Assembly: GCF_030530945.1 (NCBI RefSeq)
Contig: NZ_JAUMTZ010000001.1
Span: 30,250 to 94,249, forward strand
From: Kocuria sp.
GTDB taxonomy: Bacteria; Actinomycetota; Actinomycetes; Actinomycetales; Micrococcaceae
DNA: 64,000 nucleotides
Direction of reading: 5' to 3'
A program made the translations under genes and the position numbers. Below are positions 34,464 to 42,928 of the stretch, piece by piece (the stretch's first letter is position 1; the number at the start of each line of letters is the position of its first letter). The notes under the pieces were generated by a model that worked only from the letters and a program-made list of their open reading frames with translations, searched no databases and had not been told where the DNA came from.

Positions 34464-34472
34464 GGCCGCGAG

Positions 34473-34478
34473 TACGGT
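34473..34478 (+). promoter_or_regulatory. leaderless -10 box of the S4-domain gene
   Basis: TACGGT, seven bases, then ATG 34486. Confidence 0.55.
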
Positions 34479-34485
34479 GGGGGTC

Positions 34486-34869
34486 ATGTCGACACCCACC
34501 AGCGCCCCCTCCAGTGTCCGCCTGGACGTGTGGCTGTGGTCCGTCCGTCTGTTCAAGACGCGGTCCGCAGCCACACAGGGGTGCCGCGCCGGCCACGTGC
34601 GGCTCAACGGCGCCCCTGTGAAGGCCGCGCAGCCGGTGCGCGTGGGGGACCGCGTGAGCGTGAAGCGCCCGGGGTGGCAGCAGGAGTTCGAGGTCGCGCA
34701 GCTGATCGTCAAGCGCGTGGGCGCCCCCGTGGCCGCGAAGTGCTACATCGACCACTCCCCGCCGCGCCCCACCGAGCTCAGCGTGCCCGTGGCCCGCCGC
34801 GACCGCGGCGCGGGCCGACCCACCAAGAAGGACCGCCGAGAGCTGGAGCGGCTGCGCGGGGACCGCTGA
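34486..34869 (+). CDS. S4 RNA-binding domain protein (Hsp15-like)
   Basis: A 127-residue protein with an S4 RNA-binding fold at residues 10-60 (VRLDVWLWSVRLFKTRSAAT then GHVRLNGAPVKAAQPVRVGD). A basic C-terminal tail rich in Arg and Lys (GRPTKKDRRELERLRG) follows, as in Hsp15/YrfH. Hsp15 binds stalled 50S subunits that still carry nascent chains. It has a leaderless start and is monocistronic. A GC hairpin between it and the convergent mptB-like gene terminates both. Confidence 0.87.
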   Translation: MSTPTSAPSSVRLDVWLWSVRLFKTRSAATQGCRAGHVRLNGAPVKAAQPVRVGDRVSVKRPGWQQEFEVAQLIVKRVGAPVAAKCYIDHSPPRPTELSVPVARRDRGAGRPTKKDRRELERLRGDR

Positions 34870-34955
34870 CCCCCCCCATCCGGCCGGAAGCAGTGCCCGC
34901 CGCCCGGTCCCGCACCATCCGCGCCAGCCGAGGCACCTGGACCCCACACCCAAGG

Positions 34956-34988
34956 CGACGCCGCCCGCGAACCCGCCGCGCGGCGTCG
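34956..34988. terminator. hairpin between convergent genes
   Basis: CGACGCCGC (34956-34964) and GCGGCGTCG (34980-34988) pair perfectly across a 15-base loop and abut the stop codon of the mptB-like gene. The right arm is also a copy of the dispersed motif. Confidence 0.5.
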
Positions 34989-36557
34989 TCAGCCCTGCGG
35001 TGGGCGCGGTTCCGCCGAGTCCTGCGCGGTCCCGGGCCCGAACCAGCCCCGCCACCCGCCGTGCGTCAGGAGAGTGCGGGTGCGCGGGTCCACGAGCGCG
35101 AGGTAGAGGGTGAAGGCCACGGCGAGCACGAAGGCCACCTGGGACACGCTCACGCTGAGGTCCACGAACGGCCACACGGACAGCTGGTCCTGGGCGCCGA
35201 AGACCACGAAGAACGTGACCACGATGTAGATGATGCGGATCTGCCAGTTGTTCCGGATGCCTGTGGCGGCGAGGAACGGGATGAGCCACAGGATGTACCA
35301 GGGCTGGATGATGGGTGAGAGCAGGACCACGGCGGAGAATCCGACTGCCATCCGCCGCACGATCTTCCGGTCCCCGCCCACGAACATGAGCACGAGCACC
35401 AGCAGCACGGCGGCGGCCTGCAGGATCTTGCGCAGCAGGTGGGCCCAGGCGTCCCCGTGCTTGCCCAGGGAGTTGCCGAAGCGTTCGAGCTGCTGGCCCA
35501 GGAACCCGGAGGGCGAGTAGCCGGTGTAGCCGGGGGTGGGGTCCAGGAAAGCCCACGCCCAGCCCACGCCCAGCCCGTCCACCCAGCCGCTGAGCACCAG
35601 CAGCCCGAAGCTCAGAGCGGCGGTGGCGGCCCAGGTCAGGAAGCGGCGGGTCCAGGAGGCGCCCCTGCCGGCCCAGAGCAGGCCCACGAACGGCAGCAGC
35701 AGCACGGTGATGGGCTTGATGCCGATGGACCCCGTGACCAGGAGTATGCCCAGGAGGGGATGCTTGGACGCGGCGAAGTACACGCCGGCCACGGCGAGAC
35801 CCACCATGAGGGCGTCGTTGTGCGCGCTGGCCACGAAGCTGATGAGGAACAGCGGGTTGGCCACCGAGATCCACAGGGCCCGGGCGCCGTTCACGCCGTG
35901 CAGCCGGGCGAGCTTGGGCACGTAGACCAGGCACAGCACCACCCCCGCGTACGCGGCGAGGCGGAACAGCAGCACGGACAGGTCCGGCTGGGCACTGGTC
36001 AGCCGGACCACGGCGGCCGCGATCCACAGGAAGTAGGGACCGTAGGGGGTGCGGGCCTCGGCCCACTCGGGATCGGCGCCGAGCATGAACCAGTTGTCGA
36101 GGGTGGAGATGCCCTCCACGTACGGATCCTTGCCCGCGAGCATGAGCCTGCCCTGGCCGATGTACGCGTACACGTCCCGGGAGTAGATGGGCACGGCGAA
36201 CAGCAGCGGCAGCGACCACGCCACCACGGCGGTCACCACGGTGCGCAGGGATCCCGGCGGCCACCCCCGCAGCCGCTGGCCCAGCCGCAACCAGGACCGG
36301 ATGAGGAGCATGGCGCCCAGGGTGAGCAGCGCGGTGCAGGTGTAGACGCCCCACACGTTCACGCGGAGCTCGATCACCAGGGGGTGGCGCATCATGGGGG
36401 AGCCGTTGGCGATCCACCCGGTGCCCAGGGACCCCACGAACATCATCAGGGAGCCGACCACGCCCTGGACCACGGCCAGGCGCGCGCGCATCCCCACCAC
36501 CGCGGTGGACCCGGTGTGGGGGCCCAGGGCGGGGAGGGCAGAACCCGGTGCGGTCAT
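34989..36557 (-). CDS. mptB: polyprenol-phosphomannose-dependent alpha-1,6-mannosyltransferase, MptB-like
   Basis: A 522-residue GT-C glycosyltransferase with about 12-13 membrane spans. The first external loop carries the catalytic acidic motif region VPIYSRDVYAYIGQGRLMLA followed by GKDPYVEG, characteristic of MptA/MptB. These enzymes build the alpha-1,6-mannan backbone of lipomannan outside the membrane. RTPYGPYFLW and HNDALMVGLAV are further family stretches. ATG 36557 follows CTGGAG closely; the long in-frame extension to 37034 is Arg-rich noise. It is divergent from two other GT-C genes, with 292 bases between (no gene seen there), suggesting a small cell-wall/lipoglycan locus. Confidence 0.83.
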   Translation of the reverse strand: MTAPGSALPALGPHTGSTAVVGMRARLAVVQGVVGSLMMFVGSLGTGWIANGSPMMRHPLVIELRVNVWGVYTCTALLTLGAMLLIRSWLRLGQRLRGWPPGSLRTVVTAVVAWSLPLLFAVPIYSRDVYAYIGQGRLMLAGKDPYVEGISTLDNWFMLGADPEWAEARTPYGPYFLWIAAAVVRLTSAQPDLSVLLFRLAAYAGVVLCLVYVPKLARLHGVNGARALWISVANPLFLISFVASAHNDALMVGLAVAGVYFAASKHPLLGILLVTGSIGIKPITVLLLPFVGLLWAGRGASWTRRFLTWAATAALSFGLLVLSGWVDGLGVGWAWAFLDPTPGYTGYSPSGFLGQQLERFGNSLGKHGDAWAHLLRKILQAAAVLLVLVLMFVGGDRKIVRRMAVGFSAVVLLSPIIQPWYILWLIPFLAATGIRNNWQIRIIYIVVTFFVVFGAQDQLSVWPFVDLSVSVSQVAFVLAVAFTLYLALVDPRTRTLLTHGGWRGWFGPGTAQDSAEPRPPQG

Positions 36558-36849
36558 GGACTCCAGCCCCCTCAACCAACCAGTGGTGGGCGAGCCGAGG
36601 TGATCGCGGCTCCGGGCCACGACTTTACAGGACCGCCCCCGGACGGCACCGGCCTGCCCCGGCGCGGTTCCCAGGGTGCGGACCGGAGCGCACCCGTAGA
36701 ATCGGGGGCGTGGAACGGCGCTCCCCGAGCGCGGGACGCGTCCCCCGGCGTTCCAGGACCGCCCGGCGGTCCGCCCCTCACCGCAAGCCCCGCGCCGGAG
36801 CACCCGTGCCAGACCGGAACCCCGCGCGCACTCGGACAAGGACCTTCCC

Positions 36850-38157
36850 GTGCCCACTGACAGCCCCTTCGCGACTCTCACCCGGGCACGCGACGCCGTG
36901 ATCCCCGCGCGCTGGCGGCAGCGCCTGATGACCCCGCGGGGTCTGCTGGTGGGGTTCCTGGTGGTGCACCTGGGGTTCCTGGTGTTCGCGCTGATCGTCT
37001 CCGCCCAGGGCAACGCGTTCAGCGACACCAACATCTACCGCGCGTGGACGGTCGCCGGGTTCGACGACGCCAACCTTCCCTCCGGCCCCAGCCCCTGGGT
37101 GTACCCCGCGCTGGCGCAGCTTCCCATGGCGTTCGCGGGGATCCTCGGCCCGGGGCCGTTCTTCTTCCTGTGGGTGCTGCTGATCTCGGCGCTCAACGCG
37201 CTCGCCATGGGCAAGCTCACCGACTGGGGCCGCAACCGCGCCGCGCTGCCCGCCGGCTGGTGGTGGCTCGGCTTCATCCTGCTGATGGGCTGGCTGGGCT
37301 TCGCCCGGGTGGACGGTTTCACGGCACCCCTGGTGCTGATCGGCCTGGTCTACGGCGTGTCCCACCCGTTCGTGGCGTCCCTGATCCTCAGCGCCGCCAC
37401 CTGGGTGAAGGTGTGGCCCGCCGCGGTGGTGCTCGCGCTGCTCAGCGCCGCACGACGCCGCGGCGCGGTCCTGCTCGCCGGTGTCCTGGCCACGCTGGGC
37501 GCTGTGGGTGTGGCGGCGGCGTCGGGCTCGGTGCACAGGATCGCGGACTTCCTCACCCAGCAGGGGGACCGCGGGATGCAGCTCGAGGCCACCTTCACCA
37601 CCCCGTGGCTGTGGCTGTCCGTGCTGGGCATCGGCGACTCGCACATGTACATGAACACGGACATCAACTCCATGCAGGTGGACGGCCCCGGCTCGGACGT
37701 GATGTCCAAGCTCATGCAGCCGCTGTTCGTGGTGGCGGCCGTGGTGGTGGTGGCGCTGATCGTGCGCGGTCTGCGCCGCGGCGTCCGGGCTGGGAGCCTG
37801 GACCGCACCGCGCTGTTCCTGGCGGGCTCGCTCACCATGGTCACCGCGTTCATCGTGTTCAACAAGGTGGGCTCGCCCCAGTTCATGGTGTGGCTCGGCC
37901 CCGTGATCGCCGTGGGGCTGGTGCACGACTGGCGGGCGTGGCGCACCCCCGCGCTGCTCGCCGTGCTGATCGGGCTGGCCACCTTCCTGATCTACCCGCT
38001 CTTCTACACCGCGCTGAGCCACGACAACCCCGTGATGGCGCTGGTGCTCACCGTGCGCAACGCCCTGCTCGTGGTGCTCATGTGGTGGTCCGCCCGCGGG
38101 CTGCACCGCCTCGGTTCCGCCCCGAAGGAGGCCCAGGTTGCCGCGCCCCGGGCATGA
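36850..38157 (+). CDS. GT-C/GT87-like membrane glycosyltransferase, copy 1
   Basis: A 435-residue membrane protein of about 11-12 spans. The first external loop has the acidic FSDTNIYRAWTVAGFD, matching the Asp motif of GT87/PimE-like polyprenol-phosphate-mannose transferases. FARVDGFTAPLVLIGLVYGV and TWVKVWPAAVVLALL (with a conserved Lys) are typical of the group. Start GTG 36850 follows AAGGA by seven bases. The last 20 bases overlap the next gene, which is a clear paralogue. It carries a copy of the dispersed motif at 37452. The product is probably a mannosyl or other glycosyl transferase for envelope lipoglycans; donor and acceptor are unknown. Confidence 0.75.
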   Translation: MPTDSPFATLTRARDAVIPARWRQRLMTPRGLLVGFLVVHLGFLVFALIVSAQGNAFSDTNIYRAWTVAGFDDANLPSGPSPWVYPALAQLPMAFAGILGPGPFFFLWVLLISALNALAMGKLTDWGRNRAALPAGWWWLGFILLMGWLGFARVDGFTAPLVLIGLVYGVSHPFVASLILSAATWVKVWPAAVVLALLSAARRRGAVLLAGVLATLGAVGVAAASGSVHRIADFLTQQGDRGMQLEATFTTPWLWLSVLGIGDSHMYMNTDINSMQVDGPGSDVMSKLMQPLFVVAAVVVVALIVRGLRRGVRAGSLDRTALFLAGSLTMVTAFIVFNKVGSPQFMVWLGPVIAVGLVHDWRAWRTPALLAVLIGLATFLIYPLFYTALSHDNPVMALVLTVRNALLVVLMWWSARGLHRLGSAPKEAQVAAPRA

Positions 38158-39445
38158 CGACGACGCCGCTGGCGCCCCCTCCCGCGTGAGCCCGCGCCTG
38201 CTGCGCCCCGCCGCCGTGTGGTGCGGCTTCGCGGTGGTGCACGTGTACTTCCTGGGATGGATGGCCTCGTTCTTCCTGCACGGCTGGGCCTTCAGCGACA
38301 CCGAGCAGTACCGCGAGTGGGCCATGGCCGGGTACAACGCGCCCGTGAGCGACGCAGTGAGTCCGTGGGTCTACCCGGTTCTGGCGCAGGTGCCCATCAT
38401 GCTGCCGCGCCTCGCGGGTCACGACCTCTACCTGCTGGCGTGGACCCTGGTGATCACCGCGCTGAACGCCGTGGCCATGTGGTTCCTGCTGCACCGGGCG
38501 CCGGACCGGCAGCGCGCTGCCGTGGTGGCCGGCTGGTGGTGGGTGGTATTCACCGCGTTCACGGGGTACCTGAGCTTCGCCCGGGTGGAGGGCGTGGCCG
38601 CGCCCATCGTGTTCGTGGGGCTGCTGTACGCGGTGCGCCGGCCCGTGGTCGGTGCCGCGTTGCTGAGCGTGGCCACCTGGATCAAGGTGTGGCCGGCCGC
38701 CGCGCTGCTAGCCATGGTGATCGCGCTGCGCGAGCGGGTGCGGATCGTGGTGACCGGCCTGGTGGTCTCCGCACTGGTGGTCGGCGGGGTGCTGGTGCTG
38801 GGCGGGATCGAGCACATCGCGGACTTCCTGCTCAACCAGGGCTCCCGCGGGATGCAGCTCGAGGCCACGTTCTCCGTCCCCTGGGTGTGGGCCGCCGTGC
38901 TGGGCGTCGGCGGATCGCGGATCGCGGACAACACCGCCATCAACTCCACCGAGGTCTACGGACCCGGTGTGCAGACCATGGCCGGGCTCATGCAGCCCCT
39001 GCTGCTCGTGGCCGTGGCGGTCGCGGCCGCGCTGCTGGTCAGGGCGCTGCGGCGCGGCGCGGACCGCGGGCGGCTGGTCTACGCGGGCACCCTGCTGCTG
39101 ACCACTGTGCTGATCGTGTTCAACAAGGTGGGCTCACCCCAGTTCATGGTGTGGCTCGCTCCCGTGGTCATGGTGGGGCTGCTCCACGACCGCGTGCGCT
39201 GGCGCACCCCAGCGTGGCTGGTCCTGGGGATCGCCGCCACCACGTTCGTGATCTACCCGCTGTTCTACACGCCCCTGATCCACGCGAACCCGGTGATGGC
39301 CGCCGTGCTGACGGTGCGCAACGTGCTCCTCGTGGCCCTGCTGGTGTGGACCGCGCGGCGGATCTGGCAGCTGGGCAGCCGCGCTGCGGTCGACGCGGAG
39401 GCGAGCGGACGGCGTCGTCCCGCGGGGCGTGGCCTGGCCGCATGA
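38138..39445 (+). CDS. GT-C/GT87-like membrane glycosyltransferase, copy 2
   Basis: A 435-residue paralogue of the preceding gene, the same length and collinear throughout: FSDTEQYREWAMAGYN, FARVEGVAAPIVFVGLLYAV, TWIKVWPAAALLAMV, FLLNQGSRGMQLEATF and VFNKVGSPQFMVWLAPV all have partners in copy 1. The start is TTG 38138, supported by GAAGGAGG six bases upstream inside copy 1. The ATG at 38154 is out of frame with it. Tandem duplication is the clear origin. The pair has diverged mainly in the termini, where two copies of the dispersed motif lie (38160 and 39410). Its stop overlaps the next start (ATGA). Confidence 0.75.
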   Translation: MPRPGHDDDAAGAPSRVSPRLLRPAAVWCGFAVVHVYFLGWMASFFLHGWAFSDTEQYREWAMAGYNAPVSDAVSPWVYPVLAQVPIMLPRLAGHDLYLLAWTLVITALNAVAMWFLLHRAPDRQRAAVVAGWWWVVFTAFTGYLSFARVEGVAAPIVFVGLLYAVRRPVVGAALLSVATWIKVWPAAALLAMVIALRERVRIVVTGLVVSALVVGGVLVLGGIEHIADFLLNQGSRGMQLEATFSVPWVWAAVLGVGGSRIADNTAINSTEVYGPGVQTMAGLMQPLLLVAVAVAAALLVRALRRGADRGRLVYAGTLLLTTVLIVFNKVGSPQFMVWLAPVVMVGLLHDRVRWRTPAWLVLGIAATTFVIYPLFYTPLIHANPVMAAVLTVRNVLLVALLVWTARRIWQLGSRAAVDAEASGRRRPAGRGLAA

Positions 39446-39909
39446 CCGTCCTCGACGCCGTCCTCGCGTTCGCCCTCGTGGCGGGTCTGCTGACCCTGGT
39501 CCCGGGTCTGGACACCGCGCTGGTGCTGCGCTCGACCCTCACCCGTACGCGGAGCTACGCATGGGCCACGGCGCTGGGCGTGGCCACCGGCGCGGGGACC
39601 AACCTGCTCAACCCCAAGGTGGGGGTCTTCTACATCGCCACCATCCCGCAGTTCCTCCCCGGGGGCGTCTCGCCGCTGCTCATGGGCGCGCTGCTCGCGG
39701 GGGTCCACGGGCTCCTCACCATGGTGTGGTTCGGCGTGATCATCCTGGGTGGCGGCTACGCCCGGCGCTGGCTCTCGGACCCACGGGCACTGCGCGTCGT
39801 GGACCGCGTCACCGGAGTGGTGCTCATCGGCTTCGGTGTGAAGCTCGTGGTGGATGCCATCCCGTCCGGGGCCGTGGCCCTCGGCCGCACGCTGCCGCGC
39901 CTGGCGTAG
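39442..39909 (+). CDS. LysE/RhtB family exporter with an internal in-frame deletion
   Basis: A 155-residue remnant of a LysE-type amino acid exporter, normally about 200-220 residues. The N-terminus is intact (LTLVPGLDTALVLRSTLTRT), and so is the C-terminal half from NLLNPKVGVFYIATIPQFLP. However, ATGAGT at about residue 53 joins directly to NLLNPK. The two to three spans and cytoplasmic loop that usually lie between (roughly 60-70 residues) are missing, with the frame kept. Its start overlaps the upstream glycosyltransferase stop by ATGA. It is probably non-functional as an exporter; a shortened protein with a new role cannot be excluded. Confidence 0.75.
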   Translation: MTVLDAVLAFALVAGLLTLVPGLDTALVLRSTLTRTRSYAWATALGVATGAGTNLLNPKVGVFYIATIPQFLPGGVSPLLMGALLAGVHGLLTMVWFGVIILGGGYARRWLSDPRALRVVDRVTGVVLIGFGVKLVVDAIPSGAVALGRTLPRLA

Positions 39910-39988
39910 CCGCCTGCCGGCAGCGTCCGTTCGTCGTCCTGGTCCTGCTGCCGGCCCGACCCCGGTAGGTCCGCTCGCGCTCATGGCT

Positions 39989-39994
39989 GAGAAT
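39989..39994 (+). promoter_or_regulatory. putative leaderless -10 box of ltrA
   Basis: GAGAAT (as TGAGAAT), seven bases, then ATG 40002. A weaker match than the TANNNT boxes elsewhere. Confidence 0.35.
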
Positions 39995-40001
39995 GGGCGG
40001 C

Positions 40002-41324
40002 ATGAGCCTTTCCTCCTCCGGGGCGGTAGCCCCCGACGATCTGCGTGCTCGGCTGCGGTCCATGACCGGGCGGGACCCCCGTGAGCGCGAGAGGGCGGCC
40101 AGCACGCTCGAGCTGCTCTTCGACCTCACCTTCGTGGTGGCCGTGGCGCAGGGTGCGTCCCAGCTGGCCGAAGCCCTGGGGGAGGGGCACGTGGGGTCGG
40201 GGGTCGCCTCCTTCTGCCTCACGAGCTTCGGGATCATCTGGGCGTGGATCAACTACTCGTGGTTCGCGAGCGCCTACGACACGGACGACTGGCTGTACCG
40301 GCTGCTCACCCTGCTGCAGATGATCGGGGTGGTGGTGCTGACGCTGGGCATCCCGGACATCTTCCACGGGGCGGCCCACGGCGAGCTGGACAACACCGTG
40401 GCGGTGGCGGGCTACGTGATCATGCGCGTGGCCATGCTCGTGCAGTGGGGCCGGGCCTACCGGGCCGACGCCGCCCACCGCCCCGCCGTCCGGCTCTACA
40501 TCGTGACCCTGGTGATCGCGCAGGCCCTGTGGATCGGAACGGTCTTCCTCCAGCGCACCCCGCTGCCGCTGGGGGTGGTCCTCGCCCTGACGACCGTGGT
40601 GGTCCTCGTGGAGCTCGCCGGACCGTTCCTCGCCGAACGGCGCTCCGGCACGGGAACGCCCTGGCACGCCGGGCACATCACGGAGCGCCACGGGCTGCTC
40701 ACCATCATCACCATCGGGGAGGTGGTCACCGGCACCGTGATCACCCTGCAGAACATCCTGGGCTCGGACGAGCAGCACATCGACTGGAGCGACACGGTCC
40801 TCGTGGCCGTGTGCGGCACCGCGATCGCGTTCGGCTTCTGGTGGGCCTACTTCCTGCCCCGTTTCGGGGAGGTGCTGCACCACCATCGGCGCCGCTCGTT
40901 CGGCTTCGGCTACAGCCACTTCCTGATCTGGCCCGCGCTCGCCGCTGTGGGTGCAGGACTGCACCTCATGGCGCTGTCCTTCGAGCGCAACGAGCACCTG
41001 CACGTGGACCACGAGGTGGCGGCGTGCGCACTCGCCATCCCCGTGGGAATCTTCACCGTGGGGCTGTTCACCGCGCACTACCTCACCACACGCTTCTGGG
41101 CCCACCTGCACACCGCGATCCTTGCGGGCAGCCTGGTGGTGCTGCTGCTCGCGGTGGTCCTGGCCGTGGTGCATGTGCCCCTGACCGTGGTGCTCGCGCT
41201 GTGCACGCTCGTCCCGTGGATCACGGTGCTCGCCTTCGAGCTGAGCGCGGGAGCGGAGCACGAGGCCCAGGTGCTGGCGGCGCTGCCGGGCTGCGAAGAG
41301 GACGACGACGTCCCCGCGCCCTGA
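40002..41324 (+). CDS. low temperature requirement protein A (LtrA) family membrane protein
   Basis: A 440-residue membrane protein of about 10-12 spans. The LtrA signature is the N-terminal STLELLFDLTFVVAVAQGAS, with WAWINYSWFASAYDTDDW shortly after and HYGH-type residues in ITERHGLLTIITIGEVVTGT. LtrA was found in Listeria as needed for growth at low temperature; its biochemical function is unknown. ATG 40002 is favoured over ATG 39993 by the promoter position. It is monocistronic. A poly-C tract follows in the gap to the convergent gene. Confidence 0.85.
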   Translation: MSLSSSGAVAPDDLRARLRSMTGRDPRERERAASTLELLFDLTFVVAVAQGASQLAEALGEGHVGSGVASFCLTSFGIIWAWINYSWFASAYDTDDWLYRLLTLLQMIGVVVLTLGIPDIFHGAAHGELDNTVAVAGYVIMRVAMLVQWGRAYRADAAHRPAVRLYIVTLVIAQALWIGTVFLQRTPLPLGVVLALTTVVVLVELAGPFLAERRSGTGTPWHAGHITERHGLLTIITIGEVVTGTVITLQNILGSDEQHIDWSDTVLVAVCGTAIAFGFWWAYFLPRFGEVLHHHRRRSFGFGYSHFLIWPALAAVGAGLHLMALSFERNEHLHVDHEVAACALAIPVGIFTVGLFTAHYLTTRFWAHLHTAILAGSLVVLLLAVVLAVVHVPLTVVLALCTLVPWITVLAFELSAGAEHEAQVLAALPGCEEDDDVPAP

Positions 41325-41436
41325 GCGCCACGCCACCCTGAGCCCCGTGTCACCCTGAGTGCTGTGCTACCCGTGGGCGCCACGCGGCCGTGGGCGCCGG
41401 CCCATGGTGGCATCCGGGCTCGCGGTGACATCTGCA

Positions 41437-41450
41437 CCCCCCCCCCCCCC
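41437..41450. repeat. poly-C tract of 14
   Basis: Fourteen consecutive C residues lie in the 158-base gap between the convergent ltrA-like and hypothetical membrane genes. The tract is long for a non-phase-variable intergenic site and likely unstable. Confidence 0.9.
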
Positions 41451-41482
41451 GAGCAGGCCGACGCCGCGTGCGCCCCCTGCCC

Positions 41483-42730
41483 TCAGGAACCGTCCCCGCG
41501 GCGTCGCAGCCGGTTCACCGCGTAGCCGAACAGGGAGGGCGCCTCTTCGGCCTCGCGCGCCTCGGCATCCCGCAGCCGGTCCTTCCGCTTCTGCTGGTGG
41601 CGCCGCAGGTGCTCGTCGTAGCGCTCGCGGTCCAGGCGCTGCTGCCGCTGCTCCACCGCCTCCGGCAGCGGGGTGGTGTCCAGCGCGGCGGTCCGGCCCT
41701 CGGCGGACTCGCCGGTGAGCCCCGCGGTGGTTCCGGTGTCTGCGCGCTCGGCCTCCACCATCCGCGGCAGCCTGCGGCGGACCGCCTCCCGCTCGGCGCG
41801 TTCGGCCAGCCGCCGCTGGGCGGCACTCTGCTTCCTGGGGGCGGCGTACCGGTCGCGGATCTGCTCGATCACGGGCAGCTCGTCCGTGGTCTCGTACGGC
41901 TCCTCTTCCCACCCCGCATGCGCACGGGGGGACGACGCCGCCCGCTCCCGTGCGCGCGGAGCCGGCCCCGCGGCGTCGTCGTCCGGGTAGGGGGAGACGC
42001 GCTGGGCGGGATCGTGCGCCGTGTCCTCCGCGGGGAGCGGGGTGACCCGCGGGACGGGACCGGTGTCCACCACGACCTCCGCGGGGGTCTCCCAGTGGGC
42101 GGCCGTGAAGGCCCGGTGGCTGCGCCAGCCGCGGAAGAGTTTCCACCCCAGGTACACCGCGCCGAGCAGCAGCACGAGGGCGGGCTCGGCGTAGCCGCCG
42201 GCGTAGTAGAGAGAGGCCACGAGCAGCGCCAGGACGCCTGCGGCCAGCGGGACGAGGGCCACCCGGGACTGCACCGGGAGCAGTCCCAGCAGCTCGCGGG
42301 TGTACCGGCTCTCGTGGCGGGGCCCGTGCAGGGCGTGGGCCCGGATCCTCACGCCCGGCGGAGTGTGCCCGGTGAGCTTGCGCACGGTCACGGGCGGCTC
42401 GTCCGGGTCCTCGGCGGCGAGCGCCACGGTGCGGGCCCGGCCGGCGCCCAGGGCCGCGCGCTGGGAGGCGGTGACGCCCGCGAGGAGCAGGTGCAGGCCC
42501 ATGGCCAGCAGCACGTAGGGCAACAGGACGGCCAGGGCGAGGGTGACTGCACGCCAGAACCAGGCGACCTCCCCGGCGGGGAAGTTCTGGAAGCGCAGCG
42601 GCCCGCGGGTGAACCACAGCAGTGCGGCGCCGGCTAGCAGCGCGGCGGTGCCGTTGAGCACGGCGTGCAGGCGCAGCCGCGGCCAGCCGCGTGCCGAGCG
42701 GGCGGCCCGGCGCTGTTCACGGGTGCGCAT
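41483..42730 (-). CDS. hypothetical membrane protein with long charged cytoplasmic tail
   Basis: A 415-residue protein I do not recognise. Two hydrophobic hairpins (about 25-45 with 62-85, and 155-200 in two spans) flank a soluble loop rich in Pro and His. After about 215 the chain is hydrophilic: an acidic Pro/Ala linker with two copies of the dispersed motif (41932 and 41970) encoding AASS and DDAA, then Arg/Glu-rich helices (about 300-415) likely to form a coiled coil. AGGAG lies five bases before ATG 42730. No catalytic motif is visible. Confidence 0.7.
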   Translation of the reverse strand: MRTREQRRAARSARGWPRLRLHAVLNGTAALLAGAALLWFTRGPLRFQNFPAGEVAWFWRAVTLALAVLLPYVLLAMGLHLLLAGVTASQRAALGAGRARTVALAAEDPDEPPVTVRKLTGHTPPGVRIRAHALHGPRHESRYTRELLGLLPVQSRVALVPLAAGVLALLVASLYYAGGYAEPALVLLLGAVYLGWKLFRGWRSHRAFTAAHWETPAEVVVDTGPVPRVTPLPAEDTAHDPAQRVSPYPDDDAAGPAPRARERAASSPRAHAGWEEEPYETTDELPVIEQIRDRYAAPRKQSAAQRRLAERAEREAVRRRLPRMVEAERADTGTTAGLTGESAEGRTAALDTTPLPEAVEQRQQRLDRERYDEHLRRHQQKRKDRLRDAEAREAEEAPSLFGYAVNRLRRRGDGS

Positions 42731-42916
42731 GGGTGCTCCTGGGGGTCCCGGGGACGTGGGGTGGTCTCAGGGTATGCGGTCCGGCGGACACGCACAGGCC
42801 GCGTTCCGGGCCTCCACCGGCGCACCCTCGCGCAGCCAGTCGTGCGCGGAGGCGGCGCGTGCCCGTCACGGGAGTGCGCGGGCGGTCCGGGGATCCCGTT
42901 CCGGCGGGCGGGACCC

Positions 42917-42922
42917 TAGGAT
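42917..42922 (+). promoter_or_regulatory. leaderless -10 box of the MFS gene at 42929
   Basis: TAGGAT, CGAGCC, then GTG 42929. The spacing defines a GTG leaderless start. Confidence 0.55.
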
Positions 42923-42928
42923 CGAGCC

